DNA of 64,000 nucleotides from Mycolicibacterium sp. 018/SC-01/001 (GTDB lineage Bacteria; Actinomycetota; Actinomycetes; Mycobacteriales; Mycobacteriaceae): contig NZ_VKAA01000005.1 of the NCBI RefSeq assembly GCF_007096635.1, positions 213,843 through 277,842 on the forward strand, read 5' to 3'. The translations under genes were made by a program, and so were the position numbers. The notes beneath the pieces are model-generated. The model was not told where the DNA came from. It did not search any database and worked only from the letters and a program-made list of their open reading frames with translations. Positions 33,822-42,874 of this stretch are shown here, piece by piece. The stretch's first letter is position 1; every line of letters starts with the position of its first letter.

Positions 33822-33857
33822 AAAAGTCCGTAGCTCTACCGACTGAGCTATAGGGGC
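33785..33857 (-). tRNA. tRNA-Lys (anticodon TTT)
   Basis: 73 nt. Acceptor stem GCCCCTA with TGGGGGC (one G-T pair), anticodon loop with TTT, T-loop TTCGAGC. CCA is not encoded. Its 3' half is the integration site of the prophage. Confidence 0.95.
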
Positions 33858-33982
33858 GTGGCGTGCGTGCCTGCAAAAGGATACTGCGGGGGTGGCCGTT
33901 TGAGGATTCGGGTGTCGGTACCCTAAGCTATCGAAGCTCCCAACGAACGAGGTTGTGAGTACCCCGGAGGAATTCGGACTTG

Positions 33983-34055
33983 GCCCCCATCGTCTAGTGG
34001 CCTAGGACGCCGCCCTTTCACGGCGGTAGCACGGGTTCGAATCCCGTTGGGGGTA
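33983..34055 (+). tRNA. tRNA-Glu (anticodon TTC)
   Basis: 73 nt, acceptor GCCCCCA with TGGGGGT, anticodon loop CTTTCAC, T-loop TTCGAAT. First of three plus-strand tRNA genes. Confidence 0.95.
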
Positions 34056-34087
34056 CGCGCAACGCGAGTTGTCGGGTTGCACAGCAA

Positions 34088-34161
34088 GGCCCTGTGGCGC
34101 AGTTGGTTAGCGCGCCGCCCTGTCACGGCGGAGGTCGCGGGTTCGAGTCCCGTCAGGGTCG
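34088..34161 (+). tRNA. tRNA-Asp (anticodon GTC)
   Basis: 74 nt, acceptor GGCCCTG with CAGGGTC, anticodon loop CTGTCAC, T-loop TTCGAGT. A CCA is encoded directly after it (34162-34164). Confidence 0.95.
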
Positions 34162-34203
34162 CCATCATTGGCGAGGTTCGTCGGCGCGAGTCGATGGCCT
34201 TCC

Positions 34204-34277
34204 GGCCAGGTAGCTCAGTTGGTACGAGCGTCCGCCTGAAAAGCGGAAGGTCGCCGGTTCGATCCCGGCCCTGGCCA
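34204..34277 (+). tRNA. tRNA-Phe (anticodon GAA)
   Basis: 74 nt, acceptor GGCCAGG with CCTGGCC, anticodon loop CTGAAAA, T-loop TTCGATC. The encoded CCA (34278-34280) shares its last base with the ATG of the chorismate mutase gene. Confidence 0.95.
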
Positions 34278-34279
34278 CC

Positions 34280-34843
34280 ATGAACACCCGTGGTGCAGTC
34301 GCAGCGGCCGTCACCGGTCTGGCGGTCACCCTTGTCCCCGCGCCGGTCGCGTCAGCCCAGCCCGTCCACACTCTCGCCGACCTCGTCGACGCCGCGGCGC
34401 GCCGCCTCGAGATCGCCGATCCCGTTGCGGCCAACAAGTTCCACACCCGCACCGCCGTCGTCGACCCCGCGCGCGAGCAGCAGGTGCTCGACAACGTCGG
34501 CGGTCAGGCCCGCGATTTCCAGATCGATCCCGCCTATGTGCAGACCGCGTTCCGCGATCAGCTCGATGCGACCGTCGGTATCGAGTACCAGCTGTTGGCG
34601 CAGTGGACGTTCGACCCGGCGGCCGCACCGGCCGACGCGCCCGACCTCGCCTCGTCGCGGGACATCATCGACTCGCTCAACCGCGAGATGGTGACGCTGA
34701 TGGCCGAAGAGTGGGGGAAACTGCATTCCCCGCAGTGCGCAGCGGAACTCGACGCAGCGAAGGCGTCGGTGGCCACCGCTCGCGGACTCGATCCGCTGTA
34801 CCGGCAGGGCTTGGACCTCGCCACCCGCAACTACTGCCGCTGA
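34280..34843 (+). CDS. Secreted chorismate mutase (AroQ-gamma type)
   Basis: A 187-residue protein. Signal peptide (VAAAVTGLAVTLVPAPVASA) followed by an all-helical domain. Active-site-like elements: RRLEIADPVAANKF, VLDNVGGQARDFQIDPAYVQ and FRDQLDATVGIEYQLL; two Cys near the C-terminus may form a disulfide as in the secreted M. tuberculosis enzyme (Rv1885c). It converts chorismate to prephenate outside the cytoplasm; its role there is unclear. The ATG begins at the last base of the tRNA-Phe CCA. Confidence 0.87.
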   Translation: MNTRGAVAAAVTGLAVTLVPAPVASAQPVHTLADLVDAAARRLEIADPVAANKFHTRTAVVDPAREQQVLDNVGGQARDFQIDPAYVQTAFRDQLDATVGIEYQLLAQWTFDPAAAPADAPDLASSRDIIDSLNREMVTLMAEEWGKLHSPQCAAELDAAKASVATARGLDPLYRQGLDLATRNYCR

Positions 34844-34915
34844 CGTGAGGGATTTCCGCCAGCAGGTGTCGCAGGGCCTGCATGCCGTATCCATCGCCCT
34901 GATGGGAGACCGGGA

Positions 34916-35701
34916 TCAGCGGGGCGCTCTGGCCTGCTCGTAGAGCGTGGGATCGTGGGAGCAGACGATGATCAGGTCGGGCTCGTTGCGGCGGTGCAGT
35001 TCGACGAGTCGAGAGTGGTTGTCCAGCACTTGCTTTCGATCCTCTGCGACGGCTTTTTCGAATGCGGACAGCGCCGGCACCCGGGGGTTCTCCTCGAGAG
35101 TCCCGAACTGGAAGAATGCGTCGCCGGCGTGCAGGATCCACCGGTCTCCAGCGTCGACGGCGACGCAGGCGTGTCCGCGGGTGTGTCCGGGCAGGGAGAT
35201 CAGCACGAATCCCGGTCCGATGCCGGTGAGTTCCCGCGCGGCGGCGAAGCCGCGCCACGCCTCTCCGGTGATGTCGTACTCGACGAGGTGCGGGCCGTGT
35301 GCCCACTGCTCGGAGCGGAACCGGATCCGGTCGGGGATCTTGCGTGACCTCATGGCCTGGCGTACTTCGGCTGCGGTGACGTGGACCTGCGCGTCCGGGA
35401 AGTCGGCGAGGCCGCCGATGTGGTCGGCGTCGAAATGTGTGGTGATGATGTGCCGTACGTCGGTGCGGGCGTAGCCCAACGCCTCGACCTGGTGCAGGGC
35501 CGTCTCGGCGAGGTCGAAGGACGGCCGGAAGAAGTACGGCCGGAACCGGCCGAACCGTGCGGGTCGCCGGCAGTCCAGCGTGCCGAATCCGGTGTCGACG
35601 AGCACGAGGCCGCTGTTCGACTCGACGAGCAGGACGTGGCACACGACGGTGCCGGCACCCCAGGGCCGCATCGTGCCGCAGTTCAGATGGTGGACCTGCA
35701 T
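34916..35701 (-). CDS. MBL-fold metallo-hydrolase
   Basis: A 261-residue hydrolase with the metal motif [10 protein letters not shown] and later His/Asp ligands ([24 protein letters not shown]). N-terminal HHLNCGTM is typical of the lactonase-like MBL group. Cytoplasmic. Divergent from the TetR gene at 35838. It may hydrolyse lactones or esters; substrate unknown. Confidence 0.85.
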   Translation of the reverse strand: MQVHHLNCGTMRPWGAGTVVCHVLLVESNSGLVLVDTGFGTLDCRRPARFGRFRPYFFRPSFDLAETALHQVEALGYARTDVRHIITTHFDADHIGGLADFPDAQVHVTAAEVRQAMRSRKIPDRIRFRSEQWAHGPHLVEYDITGEAWRGFAAARELTGIGPGFVLISLPGHTRGHACVAVDAGDRWILHAGDAFFQFGTLEENPRVPALSAFEKAVAEDRKQVLDNHSRLVELHRRNEPDLIIVCSHDPTLYEQARAPR

Positions 35702-35837
35702 CAGCCGTCGCCCCCCGCGTCGTCAGCGATGTCAATTTTTCACACTGCCGGGCACACCCTAACCCGAACGCACCATCGGGCGATGGCGGTGGTGCTGGCC
35801 AGGCCGGGGTGGGTCGCGGGTGGGGTACCTTACCGAG

Positions 35838-36443
35838 ATGGTCCGGCCTGCCCAGACGGCGCGTAGCGAGCGCACTCGGGAGGCCCTCCGCAGGGCGGCG
35901 GCCGTCCGCTTTCTCGCCCAGGGGGTCGAGGACACGTCGGCCGAGCAGATCGCCGCCGACGCCGGCGTCTCACTGCGGACGTTCTACCGGCACTTCTCGT
36001 CCAAGCACGATCTGCTGTTCGCCGACTACGACGCCGGGCTGCACTGGTTCCGCGCAGCCCTGTCCGCGCGCCCGGCGGGCGAACCCATCATCGAATCGGT
36101 CCAGTCGGCGATCGCGGCCGCTCCGTACGACGATTCGGCTGTCACCCAGATCGCCGCGATGCGGGCCCAGGACCTCGACCCCGGCCGGATCGTGCGTCAC
36201 ATCCGGCAGGTCGAGGCGGACTTCGCCGAGGCCATCGAGGAGCGGATGGCGGCCAAGGATCCGCCCCCGCCCGGTACGGAGGAGCGCATGCGCATCACCG
36301 TGACGGCGCGGTGCATCGCCGCCGCCGTGTTCGGCGCGATGGAGGTGTGGATGCTGGGGGAGGACCGCTCGCTCCCCGAGTTGGACAGGCTGTGTCGGCA
36401 GGCGCTGGCGCTGTTGCAGACGGGGGTCGGAGACCCGACCTGA
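35838..36443 (+). CDS. TetR family regulator
   Basis: About 201 residues from ATG 35838 (GTG 35820 also possible). Helix-turn-helix TSAEQIAADAGVSLRTFYRHF near residues 35-55, then a helical ligand domain. A perfect 22-bp palindrome follows its stop and precedes the FAD oxidoreductase gene by 26 bases, so it probably controls that gene. Confidence 0.85.
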   Translation: MVRPAQTARSERTREALRRAAAVRFLAQGVEDTSAEQIAADAGVSLRTFYRHFSSKHDLLFADYDAGLHWFRAALSARPAGEPIIESVQSAIAAAPYDDSAVTQIAAMRAQDLDPGRIVRHIRQVEADFAEAIEERMAAKDPPPPGTEERMRITVTARCIAAAVFGAMEVWMLGEDRSLPELDRLCRQALALLQTGVGDPT

Positions 36444-36448
36444 TCGAT

Positions 36449-36470
36449 GTTTTGTCAATATTGACAAAAC
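36449..36470. promoter_or_regulatory. Perfect 22-bp palindrome before the FAD oxidoreductase gene
   Basis: Half-site GTTTTGTCAAT and its exact complement ATTGACAAAAC join with no spacer. AT-rich in a GC-rich region. The TGTCA/TGACA spacing is that of a TetR operator. It starts 6 bases after the TetR stop and ends 26 bases before the next ATG. Confidence 0.75.
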
Positions 36471-36496
36471 AAGAGCCTGCGTGTCAGCCTCAGGCG

Positions 36497-38056
36497 ATGA
36501 CGGATTTCGACGCGATCGTCGTCGGCGCGGGTCACAACGGCTTGACCGCTGCGGCGCTGCTCCAGCGGGCCGGTCTGCGCACGCTGTGTCTGGAAGCCAA
36601 GCTCTATGCCGGCGGCATGGCCTCGACCGTGGAGCTCTTCGACGGCTTCCGCTTCGAGATCGCCGGTTCGGTGCAGGTGCCCACCTCTGCCGTGGTGAGC
36701 GAGGCGTTGGGGCTCGACGCGCTGCCCACCGTCGACCTCGACGTGATGAGCGTGCAGCTGCGCGGGATCGGCGACGATCCGGTCATCTACTACACCGATC
36801 CGATGAAACTGCTCACCCACCTCAACGAGGTGCACGGGGCGGAGGCCGTCAACGGCATGGCCGGCCTGATGGCCTGGTGCCAGGCGCCGACGCGGGCGCT
36901 GGGCCGGTTCGATGCTGCCAGCCCGCCGAAGACGCTCGATCAGATGTATGCCTGTGCGACAAGCGAATTCGAACGCCAAGCCATCAGCGACATGCTGTTC
37001 GGGTCGGTCAGCGACGTCCTCGACCGTCACCTGCCGGACCGCGAGAAGCACGGCGCGCTGCGCGGCATGCTCGCCTTCCTCGCCGTCAACACCACCTTCC
37101 GCGGCCCCGAAACACCCGGCAGCGCCGCGGCATTGGCGTTCGGCCTGGCCGTGCCCGACGAGAACGCCACACTGATCAAGAAGTTCCGGGGCGGCATGGG
37201 GGCGGTCACCGACCACCTGTTGACGATGTTCACCGAGGCGGGTGGCGAACTCCGGCTCCGCAGCAAGGTCGCCGAGATACAGACCGCCGACGGCACAGCG
37301 ATCGGGGTCCGGTTGGAGGACGGTTCGACACTCACCGCTCCCGTTGTCGTCTCCACGCTCGCCCCCGACGTCACCGTCAACGATTTCCTCGATTCCGGCG
37401 CCGTCCCCGCCGACATCAGGCAGCGGTACACGCGCATCGATCACCGCGGCAGCTACCTGCAGATGCACTTCGCGCTCGACGGTCCGCTGCGCTTCGCGCC
37501 GCCCTACGAGCTGCTGAGTGACCCCGAATATCAGTCGGCCATCGGCATTTTCACCACGCCCGAAGAGCTGCAACGACAATGGGAAGACGCCAGACGCGGG
37601 ATCGTGCCCGCCGACCCGGCGATCGCACTGCAGATCCCGTCAGCCAACGATCCCGGGCTCGCACCCCCGGGCAAGCACGCGGTGTCGGCGTTCTCGCTGT
37701 GGTTCCCCCTCGGCGACGAGACCGCAGGCTACGGCGATCGCAAAGCCGAGATGGGCCGCCGGGTGATCGAGAAGATCACCCGGTTGGCGCCCGATTTCGA
37801 GCAGCTCATCCTGCGTCACACCACGTTCACGCCGAAGCACATGGGCACGATGTTCGGGGCGCCCGGCGGCGACTACTGCCACGGCCTGATCCATCCCGAG
37901 CAGATGGGTCCCAACCGCCCGGGCCCGAAAGGCCATGTCGATCAACCACTCCCAGTCGACGGGCTCTACCTGGGCGGGGCGGGATGTCATGGCGGCCCCG
38001 GTATCACGTTCATCCCGGGGTACAACGCGGCGCAGGAGGCCCTCGCCCGGAGTTGA
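36497..38056 (+). CDS. FAD-dependent oxidoreductase (phytoene desaturase/PYROXD2-like)
   Basis: A 519-residue flavoprotein. Rossmann FAD motif VVGAGHNGLTAAALLQRAG at the N-terminus; C-terminal FAD motif YLGGAGCHGGPGITFIPGYNAA. The intervening sequence has the LxGGMGAVTDHL substrate-domain pattern of the phytoene desaturase/NAD(P)/FAD family. It probably oxidises a lipid or isoprenoid. The ATG 36497 follows the palindrome; an in-frame upstream extension overlaps the TetR gene and is rejected. Confidence 0.85.
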   Translation: MTDFDAIVVGAGHNGLTAAALLQRAGLRTLCLEAKLYAGGMASTVELFDGFRFEIAGSVQVPTSAVVSEALGLDALPTVDLDVMSVQLRGIGDDPVIYYTDPMKLLTHLNEVHGAEAVNGMAGLMAWCQAPTRALGRFDAASPPKTLDQMYACATSEFERQAISDMLFGSVSDVLDRHLPDREKHGALRGMLAFLAVNTTFRGPETPGSAAALAFGLAVPDENATLIKKFRGGMGAVTDHLLTMFTEAGGELRLRSKVAEIQTADGTAIGVRLEDGSTLTAPVVVSTLAPDVTVNDFLDSGAVPADIRQRYTRIDHRGSYLQMHFALDGPLRFAPPYELLSDPEYQSAIGIFTTPEELQRQWEDARRGIVPADPAIALQIPSANDPGLAPPGKHAVSAFSLWFPLGDETAGYGDRKAEMGRRVIEKITRLAPDFEQLILRHTTFTPKHMGTMFGAPGGDYCHGLIHPEQMGPNRPGPKGHVDQPLPVDGLYLGGAGCHGGPGITFIPGYNAAQEALARS

Positions 38057-38057
38057 C

Positions 38058-38213
38058 CTATGTGGCCGGGGCCGGCCCGTCGGACGTCGCGCCGCCCTCG
38101 TCGGACCAGTCGACGCGGTCGTCGTCGGCGCCTTTCGACGGATCGCTCATCACGTCGTCGTCGGCATCGTCGGCGCCGGCATCGGTGTCAGTGGTGCGGG
38201 GATCTGTGCTCAC
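38058..38213 (-). CDS. Small acidic protein downstream of the UBP zinc-finger gene
   Basis: A 51-residue, very Asp-rich frame (MSTDPRTTDTDAGADDADDD ... VDWSDEGG) from GTG 38213. It begins 32 bases after the UBP zinc-finger gene on the same strand and ends just beyond the stop of the convergent FAD oxidoreductase. The ribosome site is weak. Disordered, no known domain. Confidence 0.5.
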   Translation of the reverse strand: MSTDPRTTDTDAGADDADDDVMSDPSKGADDDRVDWSDEGGATSDGPAPAT

Positions 38214-38245
38214 CGGCGTGGGCTACCCCGGCGTGGACATTCCAT

Positions 38246-38599
38246 TCACTGCCGACGCGCCTGCAGCTGAGCCATCCAGTCCGCGGGGACGCGCCCGCGC
38301 GGACCGGGCACCGTCTCGTCGACGGGTCGGCTCTGTGGTGCGGCGAGTTCGGGCCCGTCGTAGTAGGACTCGGTGGCGTAGTCCCAGAACCAGTCCTCAC
38401 CCGGCTCGAAGGACCGGATGATCGGGTGGCCGCTCGCGCGCCAGTGCGCCGACGCGTGCTGCTGCGGGGAGTCGTCACAGCAGCCGATGTGGCCGCACGC
38501 GGCACACCGGCGCAGGTGCACCCACCAGCCGCCCGCGGCATCGCACTCGACGCAACCGGTGCCGCTCGGCGGCGCTGCGGGGTCGATGTCACTGCTCAC
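38246..38599 (-). CDS. UBP-type zinc finger protein
   Basis: A 117-residue protein. The zinc finger spans about residues 14-65 with CVECDAAG, CAACGHIGCCDDSP and HASAHWRASGHPIIRSFEPG, the usual UBP/BUZ ligand set. A conserved actinobacterial C-terminal tail follows (DWFWDYATESYYDGP). In eukaryotes the fold binds ubiquitin C-termini; its bacterial role is unknown. Confidence 0.88.
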   Translation of the reverse strand: MSSDIDPAAPPSGTGCVECDAAGGWWVHLRRCAACGHIGCCDDSPQQHASAHWRASGHPIIRSFEPGEDWFWDYATESYYDGPELAAPQSRPVDETVPGPRGRVPADWMAQLQARRQ

Positions 38600-38670
38600 C
38601 TCCGCGAGCCTACGGGGCTCCTCGGGTCATCTCGATCCGAACGGCAACCCCCGTGCTCTATGGTTCCGCC

Positions 38671-39111
38671 ATGGCAACCAAGGATTCGCGCGAGGTCGTG
38701 ATCGAAGCAACGCCGGAACAGATCCTCGACGTCATCGCCGACGTCGAAGCGACCCCGACCTGGTCGCCGCAGTACGAGAAGGCCGAAGTGCTGGAACGGT
38801 TCGACGACGGCAGGCCCAAGCAGGTGAAGATGACCGTCAAAGCTGCCGGCCTGAGCGATGAGCAGGTCATCGAATACACCTGGGGTGAGCGGGAAGTCAG
38901 CTGGACACTGGTGAAGGCAGGCCAGATCAAGGCCCAGGACGCGAGTTACACGCTGACCCCGGACGGCGACAAGACGCGGGTGCGCTTCGACATCGCGCTC
39001 GACCTGTCGGTACCGCTGCCCGGCTTCATCGTCAAGCGCACGATCAAGGGCGGGGTCGAGACGGCGACCGAGGGGCTACGCAAGCAGGTGCTCAAGGTCA
39101 TCAAGGGGTAG
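38671..39111 (+). CDS. SRPBCC family protein
   Basis: A 146-residue START/Bet v1-like protein (IEATPEQILDVIADVEATP near the N-terminus; RVRFDIALDLSVPLPGF; long C-terminal helix). The family binds hydrophobic ligands such as lipids or polyketides. ATG 38671 chosen. A paralogue lies at 42875. Related to the Rv0854/Rv0856/Rv0857 group. Confidence 0.87.
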   Translation: MATKDSREVVIEATPEQILDVIADVEATPTWSPQYEKAEVLERFDDGRPKQVKMTVKAAGLSDEQVIEYTWGEREVSWTLVKAGQIKAQDASYTLTPDGDKTRVRFDIALDLSVPLPGFIVKRTIKGGVETATEGLRKQVLKVIKG

Positions 39112-40078
39112 GCAGGCTGTCGAGCTCATCGGGCTCGGCGATCGTCAGTACGGCATCGACGATGGTCGGCTCGGCCTGCAGCCGGTTCTCCAGGTCCCGC
39201 AGCGTGGCGGCGATCCGCGACTCTGCGGCGTCGCCCACCAGATCGACGCTGGCCACCAGGAACAGCTGCTTGGGGCCGACGAACACCAGGCGGATGAAGC
39301 GCACCGAGGCCACCTCCGGCATGCGCTCGATCTGGGTGATCGCGGCCCGGCGCACCCGAGGGCTGGCGGATTCGCCGACCAGGAAGCGGCGGTTGCGGTC
39401 GATGAGGATCACCGCGACGACTCCGAGCAGCAGGCCGACCAGCACCGACCCGATCGCGTCCCAGATCGCGTCGCCGGTGATCTGGTGCAGGCCGATACCG
39501 ACCAGGGCGATCACGATCCCGATCAGCGCGGCGGCGTCCTCGGCGAACACGGCGCGGGTGGTCGGATCGGACGTCTCGAGTACGTGCTCGAGGAGCTCCG
39601 TGTCGTACACGCTGGCCTCCGAACGCAACTGGCGGAATGCCTGTAGCAGTGACGAGCCCTCGAGGACAAACGCGACACCGAGCACGACGTAGGCCACCAG
39701 GTAGTTCTCCGGCCCGGACTCGCCGTGGATGATCTCGGTGACGCCGTGCCACACCGAGACGGTGCCACCGACGACGAAGAGCCCCACCGCGGCGAGCAAC
39801 GACCAGACATAGGCCTCGCGTCCGTAGCCCAGTGGCCGCTCGCTGTCCGGTGGACGGGCGCTGCGCCGGTTGGCGACGAGCAGGAAGCCCTGGTTGGCGG
39901 TGTCGGCCCAGGAATGGGTCGCTTCCGCGGTCATCGACGCCGATCCGGAGATCGCGGCCGCGACGGTCTTGGCGACGGCGACGGCGAAGTTGGCGGCGAG
40001 CGCGATGAAGACCGTCCGCGTGCTCTCGCCACCGCCGGGCGAGTCGAGGGCCGGCGTCGAGCCGGGAGTGGCGCTCAT
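39101..40078 (-). CDS. Cation diffusion facilitator transporter
   Basis: A 325-residue transporter. N-terminal domain with about six membrane helices; metal-site-like residues are seen in SWADTANQG and FAEDAAALIG. A cytoplasmic C-terminal domain follows (about 210-325; IEQMPEV-type helix, SVDLVGDAAESRI). It exports divalent metals by proton exchange. Tail-to-tail overlap of 11 bases with the SRPBCC gene. Canonical DxxxD/HxxxD ligands are partly altered (N, S), so specificity is unclear. Confidence 0.85.
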   Translation of the reverse strand: MSATPGSTPALDSPGGGESTRTVFIALAANFAVAVAKTVAAAISGSASMTAEATHSWADTANQGFLLVANRRSARPPDSERPLGYGREAYVWSLLAAVGLFVVGGTVSVWHGVTEIIHGESGPENYLVAYVVLGVAFVLEGSSLLQAFRQLRSEASVYDTELLEHVLETSDPTTRAVFAEDAAALIGIVIALVGIGLHQITGDAIWDAIGSVLVGLLLGVVAVILIDRNRRFLVGESASPRVRRAAITQIERMPEVASVRFIRLVFVGPKQLFLVASVDLVGDAAESRIAATLRDLENRLQAEPTIVDAVLTIAEPDELDSLPTP

Positions 40079-40169
40079 GGCTGCGTGCCTTCCCCGCCGC
40101 CTGCCGGAACAAACCGGTCGAAGCGGGCAATCCGGTCATCACCGCCGGCCGGGCATTTAGGCTCACGGT

Positions 40170-42788
40170 GTGCGGTTGACGTGGCCGTTTATCGGGCGGT
40201 CGGGGGAGTTGGCATCCGTCGGTGCCGCGTTGTCGACCCCTGGTGGATCGGGTGTGCTCATCTGCGGGCAGGCGGGCGTCGGCAAGAGCCGGCTCATGCG
40301 GGAGGCGCTGACGGCTGCAGATGCCCGGGGCTGGGTGACGCGCCGGACGGCGGGTTCGTCATCGGCGCTGTCGATCCCGCTGGGGGCCTTCACCGCGTGG
40401 GCTCCGTCCGATGTCGGCGACAGCGTCAGCCTGGTGCGGGGTGTCTTGAACGCCCTGACCGCACCGAATCCCCCCGCGCCCGTGGTCATCGGCATCGACG
40501 ACATCGACCTGTTCGACGACCTGTCGTCTTTCGTGGTGCACCAGATCGTGCAGCAACGGTTGGCCAAGGTGGCCATCACCGTCCGCAGCGGCGACATGGT
40601 GCCGACCGCGGTTCAGGAGATCCTCAAGGCCGGTGAGTTCGACCGGGTGACTGTGGCGCCGTTGAGCGCCGACGACTCCACAGCCCTGGTGACAGGCGCG
40701 CTCGGCGGGCGCGTGGACCCCGTCACCGTGCGCCAGCTGTGGGAGCTCACCCGAGGCAACGTGTTCTACCTGCAGCACATCGTCGAACAGGCGGTGGCCG
40801 ACGGCGGGCTCGTCGTCGAGGACGGATGGTGGCGCTGGTCCGGTGAGCCCGTGGTGCCGTCGGGACTGGCCGATCTGATCGAGTCGCGGATCGGTGCGTT
40901 ACCCGACGAGGTCGGCACGGTCGTCGATGTGCTCTCGGTCGCCGAGCCCCTCGAGCTGGCCGTGCTTGAGCGGATCACGGCGCCGGCCGCCGTCGAGGAG
41001 GCCGAGTCTCGGAGCCTGATCTCCCTTCAGCCGGCGGGTAGCGGGATCGAGGCGCGTATCGCCCATCCGCTGTACGGCCAGGTGCGGCAGCGGCGCGCAC
41101 CGCGCAGCCGGCTACGGCGGTTACGCGGACTGGTGGCCGCGGAGTTGGCTGCCGCCGCGCCCGAGAGCGACGACGTCCGCGTCGTCGTCCGCCGCGCGAC
41201 TCTGGAACTGGACTCCGACGGCGACCCCGACCCCGAGCTGCTCGTCAACGCCGCGCACGGGGCGGTGTGGTTGGGCGATCTACAGCTCGCCGATCGGATC
41301 GCCCAGGCCGCGGTGCGCGCCGGTGCCGGCGTGGAGCCGAATCTGATTCGTGGGCATGCGATGTCGTGGCTGGGCCGCGGCGAGGACGCCGAAGCGGTGC
41401 TGGCGGGCATCGACACAGTGCAGCTGTCCGATCGGAATCGTGCCCGGCTGGCGTTCCACCGAGCGAGCAACATGCTGTGGGCACTGACCGACCCTGCGCG
41501 CGCGAAGGGGATCATCGACGAGGCCTCCGACGTCACTGCGCGCGACGCGCGGCCCTACATCGATGCCTTCCTCACCGTCTACTGGTTCGCGATGGACCGC
41601 CCGGCCCAGGCGCTGACGACGGCGCAGAACCTCGAGCTGTCCGACATTCCGGTGGTGGGCGCTGAATTGGCCTGGGCGCTGGCGCAGATCAACGCCGACG
41701 CGGGCCGCACCTCGGCTGCGGTGGACGTCGCGGAGGCGGGATATGCCGTCGCGGTGCGGTCGCTGGACGCACCGCACATGATCTTCAACATCGCTGATGC
41801 CCACGTCAGCGCGCTGGTGTTCGCCGGTCGCGTCAGTAAGGCGCGGGAGGTCGCCGACCGCGCGCGCCGGCAGGCGGCCGACCTCCCCGGGGTCGCCCCT
41901 CTGCTGGGTGCAGCAGTCGCTGGCCGTGCCGCGCTGGGCGCCGGAGACCTCGGCGAGGCCTGCCGGTTGTTGCACCAGGCGGTCGAGGGTCTGTCCGGTC
42001 CTCATCCTCTCGGGTGGGGCTACCGTTATCGGCTCCCCTATGCGACCGCGCTCGCCATGCGCGGCTTGACCGACGAGGCGTCGGCTGTCATCGCCCCGTT
42101 GGCGGAGAGCCCCCGCCCGTTCCGGCTGCTGGATTTCGAGCGCACCCTCGCTGCCGCGTGGGTCTCTGCGGGGCAGGGTGCGGTCAGCGAAGCGATCGGT
42201 TCCCTCGAGGCGGTGGCGGCCCGGTGCCGCGAGGCGGGCAGATTCGCCGAGGAGGTGACGGCGCTGCAGACGGCGGCGCAGTTCGGCGATCGGACATCTG
42301 CCGAGCGTCTGGACGCGCTGACCTCGCTCGTCGAAGGACCGCGAGTGGGACTGGTGAGCCGGTTGGCAACGGCGGCGCAGGACGCGGATCCCGCCGAATT
42401 GGCAACGCTGTCACATGAATTCGAGCAGATGGGTGATCAGATCGCTGCAGTCGATGCGGCGGCACTCGGTGCACGCGCCTACCGGCGCAGCGACAAGAAG
42501 GGCTCGGCGCTCGTCTGCTCGGCTCGGGCGAGCGCTCTGGCCGACACCTGCGGCGGGCTTCGCACGGTGGCGCTGCGGCTCGGCGCCGACGAGATGCCGC
42601 TGACCGAGCGGGAGTCGGAGATCGCGATGCTGATCGGCGAGGGGCTGTCCAACCGGGCAGTCGCCGAGCGGCTGACGTTGTCGCAGCGCACCGTCGAAAG
42701 TCACATCTATCGGGCGATGTCGAAGACCGGGACGTCCAGTCGGGCGGAGCTCGCCGCACTGTTTCCTCGCCGCCGGAGGGCTCGATGA
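40170..42788 (+). CDS. Large LuxR-family ATPase regulator (LAL type)
   Basis: An 872-residue regulator. N-terminal AAA/NACHT-like ATPase with Walker A GQAGVGKS (about 34-41) and Walker B VVIGIDDIDLFDD. A long helical TPR-like middle follows. The C-terminal LuxR helix-turn-helix (about 810-865) reads LTERESEIAMLIGEGLSNRAVAERLTLSQRTVESHIYR. Such proteins are ATP- and ligand-dependent activators. GTG start. Inserted between two SRPBCC genes relative to M. tuberculosis order. Targets unknown. Confidence 0.88.
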   Translation: MRLTWPFIGRSGELASVGAALSTPGGSGVLICGQAGVGKSRLMREALTAADARGWVTRRTAGSSSALSIPLGAFTAWAPSDVGDSVSLVRGVLNALTAPNPPAPVVIGIDDIDLFDDLSSFVVHQIVQQRLAKVAITVRSGDMVPTAVQEILKAGEFDRVTVAPLSADDSTALVTGALGGRVDPVTVRQLWELTRGNVFYLQHIVEQAVADGGLVVEDGWWRWSGEPVVPSGLADLIESRIGALPDEVGTVVDVLSVAEPLELAVLERITAPAAVEEAESRSLISLQPAGSGIEARIAHPLYGQVRQRRAPRSRLRRLRGLVAAELAAAAPESDDVRVVVRRATLELDSDGDPDPELLVNAAHGAVWLGDLQLADRIAQAAVRAGAGVEPNLIRGHAMSWLGRGEDAEAVLAGIDTVQLSDRNRARLAFHRASNMLWALTDPARAKGIIDEASDVTARDARPYIDAFLTVYWFAMDRPAQALTTAQNLELSDIPVVGAELAWALAQINADAGRTSAAVDVAEAGYAVAVRSLDAPHMIFNIADAHVSALVFAGRVSKAREVADRARRQAADLPGVAPLLGAAVAGRAALGAGDLGEACRLLHQAVEGLSGPHPLGWGYRYRLPYATALAMRGLTDEASAVIAPLAESPRPFRLLDFERTLAAAWVSAGQGAVSEAIGSLEAVAARCREAGRFAEEVTALQTAAQFGDRTSAERLDALTSLVEGPRVGLVSRLATAAQDADPAELATLSHEFEQMGDQIAAVDAAALGARAYRRSDKKGSALVCSARASALADTCGGLRTVALRLGADEMPLTERESEIAMLIGEGLSNRAVAERLTLSQRTVESHIYRAMSKTGTSSRAELAALFPRRRRAR

Positions 42789-42874
42789 TCTCGAGGATTC
42801 CGTCCTTATCAATGTCATAAAATTAGCTGCCTATTCCTCGCTCAGTGCTAGGCCCCGGCGTTAGACTTTGCCGC

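Noticed and set aside
36455..37579. 374-residue minus-strand frame
   Set aside because: Antisense shadow of the FAD oxidoreductase, which has clear FAD motifs.
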